From NCBI RefSeq assembly GCF_002776575.1, contig NZ_CP022548.1:325001-389000 (forward strand): 64,000 nt of DNA, read 5' to 3'. The translations under genes were made by a program, and so were the position numbers. Below the pieces are notes generated by a model. The model saw only the letters and a program-made list of their open reading frames with translations, had not been told where the DNA came from and did no database searches. Position 1 is the stretch's first letter. Every line of letters starts with the position of its first letter. Of this stretch, positions 58,403 to 64,000 are shown piece by piece. Origin of the DNA: Sphingorhabdus sp. YGSMI21 (GTDB lineage Bacteria; Pseudomonadota; Alphaproteobacteria; Sphingomonadales; Sphingomonadaceae).

Positions 58403-59326
58403 ATGATCAGACTGAACGGAAAAGACCGGATCGAAGGCGAGCTGCGCGGGGCGATCATTGCGCTGGGCAATTTCGACGGCTTTCATTTCGGCCATCAGGC
58501 GGTGGCCGGCAAGGCGCTGAACTGGGCGCGGGACGAGGGTCGTCCGGCGATCATTGCGACATTCGATCCGCATCCGGTGCGCTTTTTCAAGCCCGATGTT
58601 GCACCCTTTCGCCTGACCAGCCTCGATCAGCGCCAGCGGCTGTTCGCCGATGCGGGCGCGAGTGCGATGCTGGTCTTCGCATTTGACGCGGGTCTGGCAG
58701 CCACCACGGCAGAGGATTTTATTGCCAAGCTGCTGGTCGAACGCTTCGGCGCGGCCGGCGTGGTCACCGGAGCGGATTTTACCTTTGGCAAGGGCGCGAA
58801 AGGCAATATCGACGTATTACGCGAAGTCGGCGCGGCGCATGGACTGAAAAGCGAAGCGGTCAGCGCGGTCAGCGACAGCGATGATGTCATCTCCTCCAGC
58901 CGCATCCGCGCGGCGCTGAAAGAAGGCCATTGCGAGGAAGCGGGCCGCCTGCTCACCCGCCCTTTTGCGATACAGGGCGAGGTCATCCACGGCGACAAGA
59001 ATGGCCGGATATTGGGCTATCCCACCGCCAATATCGACATCGGTCAATATCTGCGTCCTAAATATGGCATCTATGCGGTCAAGGGGCGCCTGCCCGACGG
59101 CCGCGTGCTGAACGGCGCGGCCAATCTGGGCATACGCCCCAGCTTCGACCCGCCGAAGGAATTGCTCGAGCCCTTTTTCTTTGATTTCAGCGAAGATCTT
59201 TACGGCCAGACGATCGAGGTGGAACTGCACCATTTCCTGCGCGGCGAGCAGAAGTTCGATGATCTCGACGCGCTGAAGGTCCAGATGGAAAAGGATTGCG
59301 ACAAGGCGAAAGAGCTGCTGGCTTGA
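58403..59326 (+). CDS. ribF: Bifunctional riboflavin kinase / FAD synthetase
   Basis: A 307-residue two-domain enzyme that makes FMN and FAD. The N-terminal adenylyltransferase carries ALGNFDGFHFGHQAVAGKAL and VTGADFTFGKGAKGN; its ISSSRIRAALKEG motif is present. The C-terminal riboflavin-kinase domain contains GYPTANIDIGQYLRPKYG and the catalytic Glu near IEVELHHFLRGE. Complete. It lies downstream of the M19 gene and about 165 bases before ileS, a common order in alphaproteobacteria. Confidence 0.96.
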   Translation: MIRLNGKDRIEGELRGAIIALGNFDGFHFGHQAVAGKALNWARDEGRPAIIATFDPHPVRFFKPDVAPFRLTSLDQRQRLFADAGASAMLVFAFDAGLAATTAEDFIAKLLVERFGAAGVVTGADFTFGKGAKGNIDVLREVGAAHGLKSEAVSAVSDSDDVISSSRIRAALKEGHCEEAGRLLTRPFAIQGEVIHGDKNGRILGYPTANIDIGQYLRPKYGIYAVKGRLPDGRVLNGAANLGIRPSFDPPKELLEPFFFDFSEDLYGQTIEVELHHFLRGEQKFDDLDALKVQMEKDCDKAKELLA

Positions 59327-59335
59327 GCCACCTTT

Positions 59336-59419
59336 CGTCATTGCGAGCGCAGCGAAGCAATCCAGAACGCCACTCGCCGCACTGGATTGCCACGGGCTTC
59401 CAGCCCTCGCAATGACGAG
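59336..59419. repeat. Palindromic repeat, GTCATTGCGAGC family (D)
   Basis: Left arm CGTCATTGCGAGCGCAGCGA with GCAATCCAG, right arm CTGGATTGCC ... CCTCGCAATGACGAGC. This family recurs in many proteobacterial genomes. It fills most of the ribF-ileS gap. Confidence 0.82.
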
Positions 59420-59491
59420 CAGATTGCAAGGCTCGCGCGTGGCACAAATCCCGCTTGCACCCAAGGCCCGCGTCCCCTAATCCCCGCGATC

Positions 59492-62400
59492 ATGACCGAT
59501 CCCAAAGCAGATTATAAAGACACGGTTTTCCTGCCGAAAACCGATTTCCCGATGAAAGCCGGCCTTGCGCAAAAGGAACCGGCGATACTGGAGCGCTGGC
59601 AGAATATTGGTCTCTATGAAAAGCTGCGCGAAGCCCGCGCCGGTCGCGAGAAATTCATCCTTCACGATGGCCCGCCTTATGCCAATGGCAATATCCATAT
59701 CGGCCACAGCCTCAACAAGACGCTGAAGGATCTGGTCGTCCGCTCGCAGAGCCTGCTCGGCAAGGACGCGCCTTATGTGCCCGGCTGGGATTGTCACGGC
59801 CTGCCGATCGAGTGGAAGATCGAGGAACAATATCGCAAGAAAAAGCGCAACAAGGACGAGGTTCCGGCCAGCGAATTCCGCGCCGAATGCCGGACCTATG
59901 CCGACAATTGGGTCAATGTGCAGCGCGAGGAGTTCAAGCGGCTCGGCGTCTTGGCGCAGTGGGACAAGCCCTATCTGACGATGGACTATGACGCCGAAGC
60001 GGCGATTGTCACCGAATTGCTGAAATTCGCCGAAGCGGGCCAGCTCTATCGCGGCGCCAAGCCGGTGATGTGGTCGCCGGTCGAAAAAACCGCGCTGGCC
60101 GAAGCCGAGGTGGAATATGAGGATATCGTCTCGACGCAGATTGATGTGGCGTTCGAGATTGTTGATGCGCCGAACGCGCCGGAACTACAAAAGTATATTG
60201 ATCACGGCGATGGAATATATGCCGTCATCTGGACCACAACACCTTGGACTATCCCGGTCAATCAGGCACTCGCTTATGGCGCAGATGTTGAATACGTTGT
60301 GTGCGATCTAAACTACAACGCAATAGCACCAGAAAATAGCCAGCCTCACGCAGGAACAGTTGCGACAATCGAAGCTGCCGAGGCAGGAGGCCTTCCAGTT
60401 GGCGATGTGCAGCTTTTGGTTGCCCGCCATCTCGTCGAAGAACTGCAAAAGCGACTCAACCTGCAACTAAGCAAGTTAGATATACCTTCTACACAAGCGA
60501 TTAATCCGTCCATCGAGCTGTCTTATCCACCAGTTGGTATCAAGCCACCTTTTGACAAAAAGTATTACGTATTCAAAGGCTCCCAACTCGCCGGCGCCAC
60601 AGCAAAACACGCGATGGCGGACAAATTCCCGGACAGCGAATTCTACACCAAGCCGCGCCCGTTTCTCGATGGCTCAAGCTTCGTGACCACCGATGCGGGT
60701 ACGGGCCTCGTCCATATGTCGCCCGACCATGGCGAGGATGATTTCGATCTGTGCAAGGCCAATGGCATCAATCCGGTGTTCGCGGTCGATGCCGACGGTG
60801 TCTATCGCGACGACTGGGCCTGGCTGCCGCGCGGGGACGAGCGCGCCGGCGGGGTGATCAACAAGAATTTCAACGGCCCGCAAGGCCCGATCTGTTCGGA
60901 CCTGCGCGACGCGGGTGCGCTGTTGTCGGCCAGCGCCGATTTCAAGCATAGCTATCCGCATAGCTGGCGTTCGAAGGCGAAGATTATTTACCGCTGCACG
61001 CCGCAATGGTTTGTGCCGATGGACAGGCCTCTTCCTGAAGGCATCTCGACTGCGCTCGATGCGAACGGGACTGGGGGCCAAACAACACCGTTCGTGTCGA
61101 GCGAAGTCGAGACACAGGTGGGACACGCACAAGGCATCTCTGCCACCCTCCGCGATGTCGCGCTCGACGAGATCCGTAACAAGGTCCGCTTCGTACCGGA
61201 ACGCGGACGTCGCCGTCTCGAATCGATGGTCGAGGGCCGTCCCGACTGGGTGCTCTCCCGCCAGCGCGCCTGGGGCGTGCCGATTGCGCTTTATGTCGAC
61301 CGCAAGAGCGGCGAATATCTCAACGACCCCGCCGTAAACGCGCGGATCATCGCAGCGTTCAAAGCCGGCGGAGCCGATGCCTGGTTCAACGCCGACCATC
61401 AGGAATTTCTTGGCAACGCCTATGCGCTCGACGATTATGAGGTGATCACCGATATTCTCGACGTCTGGTTCGACAGCGGCTGCACCCATGCCTTTGTGCT
61501 GGAAAGCGGCAAATGGCCGGAGCAGCAGAGCCCCGCCGACCTCTATCTGGAAGGCAGCGATCAGCATCGCGGCTGGTTCCAGTCGAGCCTGCTCGAAAGC
61601 TGCGGCACCAGAGGCCGCGCGCCCTACAAGGCGGTGCTGACCCACGGTATGACGCTGGACAAGACCGGCAAGAAAATGTCGAAGTCGCTCGGCAACACGC
61701 TTGATCCGAAGAAAATCATCGATGTGCAGGGCGCGGACATATTGCGGCTGTGGGCGGCGAGCGTCGATTTTACCGAGGATCACCGGATCGGCGATGAAAT
61801 CCTGAAAGGGGTTTCGGACAGCTATAGGAAATTGCGCAACACCTTCCGCTATATGCTCGGCGGCCTCGGCGACTTTACCGATGCCGAGCGCGTGGCGGTG
61901 GCCGACATGCCGGAGCTGGAACGCTATATCCTGCACAGGCTGGCCGAGGTGGATGCGGAGCTGAAGCAGCATGTGAATGACTTTGCCTTCGGGCCCTATA
62001 TGCGGACGCTGAACGCCTTCGCGCAGGAGGATCTCAGCGCCTTCTTCTTCGATATCCGCAAGGATTGTCTCTATTGCGACGCGCCGGATGATCCGAAGCG
62101 CATGGCCTATCGCACGGTGATGGACATTTTATTCCACGCGTTGACGCGCTATATCGCGCCGGTGCTGGTGTTTACCGCCGAGGAAATCTGGCAGAGCCGG
62201 TTCCCGGATGAGGAGGATAGTATCCATCTCAAGGAATGGCCTGATTTCAAGGCGCTCACTACAGGTCATCCCAGCGAAGGCTGGGACCCAAATCAATCGA
62301 CGAGCGGCTTGGACCCCAGCCTACGCTGGGGCGACGATGAGGTTGAGAAGTGGAACCTCGTCCGCGATGCCCGCGAAAAGGTGACCGAGGCGATTGAACC

Positions 62401-62641
62401 GTTGCGGCGGGAAAAGACCATCCGGTCAAGCCTGGAAGCAGAGATTGTCTATCCAATGGCCGACCTGCCGATCAGCACCGAAGAATTTGCCGAGCTGGCG
62501 ATTGTTGCGGATGTCACAGATGGTGCGGAAATCGCCGTGACCAAGACCGACAACCACAAATGCGGCCGCTGCTGGCGTTTGCTTCCCGAGGTGGAAGAAG
62601 ACGGCGAGCTTTGCGGGCGTTGTGCGGAGGTTTTGGCGTGA
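59492..62641 (+). CDS. ileS: Isoleucyl-tRNA synthetase with two repeat insertions
   Basis: A 1049-residue enzyme that charges tRNA-Ile, longer than the roughly 940-970 usual in this group. HIGH is at residues 69-72 and KMSKS at 728-732; the CP1 editing domain contains WTTTPWTIPVN and GTGLVHMSPDHGEDDF; the C-terminal zinc site is CGRCWRLL ... CGRC. Two in-frame insertions come from palindromic repeats, at about residues 518-541 and 925-949. A third oddity is a visibly AT-rich stretch in the editing domain (about 60150-60600). ATG at 59492 gives the normal MTDPKADYKDTVFLP start; in-frame sequence upstream is repeat DNA. No sign that the gene is broken. Confidence 0.96.
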   Translation: MTDPKADYKDTVFLPKTDFPMKAGLAQKEPAILERWQNIGLYEKLREARAGREKFILHDGPPYANGNIHIGHSLNKTLKDLVVRSQSLLGKDAPYVPGWDCHGLPIEWKIEEQYRKKKRNKDEVPASEFRAECRTYADNWVNVQREEFKRLGVLAQWDKPYLTMDYDAEAAIVTELLKFAEAGQLYRGAKPVMWSPVEKTALAEAEVEYEDIVSTQIDVAFEIVDAPNAPELQKYIDHGDGIYAVIWTTTPWTIPVNQALAYGADVEYVVCDLNYNAIAPENSQPHAGTVATIEAAEAGGLPVGDVQLLVARHLVEELQKRLNLQLSKLDIPSTQAINPSIELSYPPVGIKPPFDKKYYVFKGSQLAGATAKHAMADKFPDSEFYTKPRPFLDGSSFVTTDAGTGLVHMSPDHGEDDFDLCKANGINPVFAVDADGVYRDDWAWLPRGDERAGGVINKNFNGPQGPICSDLRDAGALLSASADFKHSYPHSWRSKAKIIYRCTPQWFVPMDRPLPEGISTALDANGTGGQTTPFVSSEVETQVGHAQGISATLRDVALDEIRNKVRFVPERGRRRLESMVEGRPDWVLSRQRAWGVPIALYVDRKSGEYLNDPAVNARIIAAFKAGGADAWFNADHQEFLGNAYALDDYEVITDILDVWFDSGCTHAFVLESGKWPEQQSPADLYLEGSDQHRGWFQSSLLESCGTRGRAPYKAVLTHGMTLDKTGKKMSKSLGNTLDPKKIIDVQGADILRLWAASVDFTEDHRIGDEILKGVSDSYRKLRNTFRYMLGGLGDFTDAERVAVADMPELERYILHRLAEVDAELKQHVNDFAFGPYMRTLNAFAQEDLSAFFFDIRKDCLYCDAPDDPKRMAYRTVMDILFHALTRYIAPVLVFTAEEIWQSRFPDEEDSIHLKEWPDFKALTTGHPSEGWDPNQSTSGLDPSLRWGDDEVEKWNLVRDAREKVTEAIEPLRREKTIRSSLEAEIVYPMADLPISTEEFAELAIVADVTDGAEIAVTKTDNHKCGRCWRLLPEVEEDGELCGRCAEVLA
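61043..61114. repeat. Palindromic element inside ileS, first (family C-like)
   Basis: TCTCGACTGCGCTCGATGCG and AACGGG at the left mirror CCGTTCGTGTCGAGCGAAGT and CGAGA at the right; the same arms occur at 15541 (CGTTCGTCTCGAGCGCAGTC). The 72 bases are 24 codons and keep the frame, giving ISTALDANGTGG and TPFVSSEVET in the protein. Confidence 0.85.
62264..62337. repeat. Palindromic element inside ileS, second (family B)
   Basis: GTCATCCCAGCGAAGGCTGG at the left and CCCCAGCCTACGCTGGGGCG at the right are the ends of family B, as at 15423-15527. It is read in frame as GHPSEGWDPNQ and LDPSLRWGDD between the anticodon-binding helices of IleRS. Confidence 0.88.
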
Positions 62642-62656
62642 ACGACACTCTCTCAC

Positions 62657-62739
62657 CCGTCATCCTGAACTTGTTTCAGGACCTCCCGCGACAGAGCGCC
62701 AAGCCCGGCGGGATCCTGAAACGAGTTCAGGATGACGAA
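62657..62739. repeat. Palindromic repeat, family A
   Basis: GTCATCCTGAACTTGTTTCA with its inverse copy TGAAACGAGTTCAGGATGAC, separated by about 40 bases. The same arms lie at 15327-15407. It fills the ileS-lspA gap and does not enter either gene. Confidence 0.87.
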
Positions 62740-62759
62740 ACTCTTATCAGGCTTGCATC

Positions 62760-63287
62760 ATGACCGATAAAATCAAAAACTACCGCCGCATCGGCCTGGT
62801 CATCGCCTTTCTGATCTTCATCCTCGATCAGGCGAGCAAATTTGTCGTCATGCAATTGCTGCAGCTGCCGGCCAGAGGGCAGATCGAGCTGATCCCCTTT
62901 TTCAACCTGACCTGGGCCGAAAATTACGGGGTGTCGATGGGATTTTTGACCGCGTCATCCGATTTCCAGCGCTGGGCGCTGGTCGCGCTGACCGGTCTGA
63001 TCGGCTTTGCCGTTTTCATCTGGATGAACCGGGAAAAGGCAAAATGGGATATTTTCGCTCTGGCCATGGTCCTCGGCGGAGCGATGGGCAATATCGTCGA
63101 CCGCGCGCGGCTCGGCTATGTTGCCGACTTTGCCGATCTGCATATCGGCGAGTTCCGGCCCTTCCTGATTTTCAACCTCGCCGATGCCTGTATCAGCATC
63201 GGTGTGGTGATCCTGCTTGCACGGGCGCTGTTAATCCGCGAAAAGACGGATGAGACAAAAGAGGATGTTCAGCTTGACGAAAGTTGA
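62760..63287 (+). CDS. lspA: Lipoprotein signal peptidase II
   Basis: A 175-residue inner-membrane aspartic peptidase that cleaves diacylglyceryl-prolipoproteins. Four helices; the catalytic Asp pair is Asp114 in GNIVDRARLGY and Asp142 in FNLADACIS; NYGVSMGFL is the conserved first motif. Complete, slightly long because of a charged C-tail (KTDETKEDVQLDES). Its substrates in this window would include the DUF3604 and PQQ-dehydrogenase lipoproteins. Follows ileS as in most proteobacteria. Confidence 0.96.
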   Translation: MTDKIKNYRRIGLVIAFLIFILDQASKFVVMQLLQLPARGQIELIPFFNLTWAENYGVSMGFLTASSDFQRWALVALTGLIGFAVFIWMNREKAKWDIFALAMVLGGAMGNIVDRARLGYVADFADLHIGEFRPFLIFNLADACISIGVVILLARALLIREKTDETKEDVQLDES

Positions 63288-63342
63288 CCTGTGTCAGGAG
63301 CGCGCTATCAGGCTCCGTAAGAGATTTTTGAGGGACAATATC

Positions 63343-63750
63343 ATGCGTAAATCCACCGTCGCTATCAGCCTTGTGTCGCTGGCCAGCCTGACCGCTTGCG
63401 GCTCCAGCGGGCTGTTTGACCGCGACCGGCCCGACGAATTCGCAGTTTCGCGCCAGCCACCGCTGGTCATCCCGCCCGATTTCACGCTGACCCCGCCCCA
63501 GCCCGGTCAGCCTCGCCCGCAAGCCGGCGGTTTGCAGCAGCAGACACTGGAAGCTCTTTTCGGTGGCCCGCAGGCACGCAGCGTAACCGAAAGCGCGGTT
63601 GTCGGCCTGGCCGGTGAATCCGACGCCGGCATTCGCTCTTCGGTCGGTGATCCGGAAACCTTCACCGTCGACAAGGGCAGCGTCACCCGCGACATCATCG
63701 CCGCACCCGAAGGCGACGGCCAGAACGCACAGGCCGCTACGCCGGATTGA
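63343..63750 (+). CDS. DUF3035 lipoprotein (BamF-like)
   Basis: A 135-residue small lipoprotein: signal SLVSLASLTACGSS with the lipobox Cys, then a proline-rich segment (DEFAVSRQPPLVIPPDFTLT and PQPGQPRPQAGG) that is typical of the DUF3035 family. In Caulobacter a member is a Bam-complex accessory (BamF); the role here is inferred. ATG at 63343 gives the lipoprotein signal; an earlier ATG at 63250 overlaps lspA and adds a charged stretch. Located right after lspA, the family's usual place. Confidence 0.88.
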   Translation: MRKSTVAISLVSLASLTACGSSGLFDRDRPDEFAVSRQPPLVIPPDFTLTPPQPGQPRPQAGGLQQQTLEALFGGPQARSVTESAVVGLAGESDAGIRSSVGDPETFTVDKGSVTRDIIAAPEGDGQNAQAATPD

Positions 63751-63753
63751 TTG

Positions 63754-63906
63754 TACCCCTGCGCAGGCAGGGGTCCATCTCGTGAAATTTAGGTTATAAT
63801 AATGGTTGGAGTGCAGAAGCGCTCGAGCCTTCAGCCCGTTATACTCGCTACCCCAATGTGCAGACGATAGTTCGGGAGATGGGCCCCTGCCTTCGCAGGG
63901 GCACAC
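63754..63906. repeat. Palindromic family B-like element
   Basis: CCCCTGCGCAGGCAGGGGTC at the left and CCCCTGCCTTCGCAGGGGCA at the right enclose about 110 AT-richer bases, the same architecture as the elements at 15423 and 15625 with different arm sequence. Confidence 0.75.
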
Positions 63907-64000
63907 CCCCTTCTCCCGTAAGGGAGAAGGATATGCAGCCTTATCGAGGAACGAGATTAGGCGTAATTGGATGAGGGTGTTCTGCTCTCTCGAGATTGGT
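63907..64000. repeat. Start of another palindromic element at window end
   Basis: CCTTCTCCCGTAAGGGAGAAGG (two arms, CCTTCTCCC and GGGAGAAGG) followed by TTGGATGAGGGTG near 63968, a repeat combination seen in many alphaproteobacteria. No gene is supported in the last 90 bases. Confidence 0.5.

Noticed and set aside
59387..59491. Upstream extension of ileS
   Set aside because: These 35 codons are translated palindromic repeat and lead directly into the canonical MTDPKADYKDTVFLP start at 59492.

Overview
The window looks like a chromosomal segment of a sphingomonad (Alphaproteobacteria, Sphingomonadales). The core genes are GC-rich with typical sphingomonad content: two large TonB-dependent receptors, TamA/TamB, an OmpA-like protein, tandem DUF4139 proteins, a HisKA_2/HWE-type histidine kinase, a PQQ-dependent alcohol dehydrogenase, and an ileS-lspA-DUF3035 block. 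The genus assignment is inference; no rRNA or tRNA gene was seen.

Layout. 1-10900: partial sugar-phosphate isomerase, CBS protein, thioesterase, two DUF4139 proteins, DUF389 membrane protein, TetR regulator, VOC + carboxymuconolactone-decarboxylase-like pair, aconitase. 11214-13815: an AT-rich four-gene cluster that I cannot assign, led by a soluble protein coupled to a four-helix membrane protein. 13900-15730: dispersed palindromic repeats around two small genes. 15731-19231: CinA-like protein, sulfatase-fold membrane enzyme, methionine aminopeptidase. 19243-22819: a second accessory stretch with a Shedu (SduA/DUF4263) nuclease, a DUF5677 protein, ParDE toxin-antitoxin and a small HNH protein. 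22890-29472: OmpA-like protein, histidine kinase, quinohemoprotein dehydrogenase, glnB-glnA. 29600-30900: two orphan AT-rich genes bracketed by copies of a short palindrome. 30990-37247: tamA-tamB. 37465-43010: secreted protein, YcaQ-like glycosylase, DMT transporter, and an acyl-CoA dehydrogenase/thioesterase/iron-alcohol dehydrogenase group. 43114-53127: two paralogous TonB-dependent receptors flanking a DUF3604 - PpiC - HupE/UreJ operon; the first receptor is broken by an 850-bp IS5-family element. 53477-64000: housekeeping genes (gpmA, GGDEF, purE-purK, folA, M19 dipeptidase, ribF, ileS, lspA, DUF3035).

The points most worth pursuing are: (1) palindromic intergenic repeats that have landed inside genes and are translated in frame, twice inside ileS and once each in a dipeptidase C-terminus and a small gene N-terminus; (2) an IS inserted with a TA duplication into the TonB-box region of one of two paralogous receptors, leaving an exactly restorable frame; (3) the receptor - DUF3604 - PpiC - HupE locus as an uncharacterised envelope system; (4) the four-gene AT-rich cluster as a candidate defence system near Shedu; (5) a low-GC patch in the editing domain of ileS.
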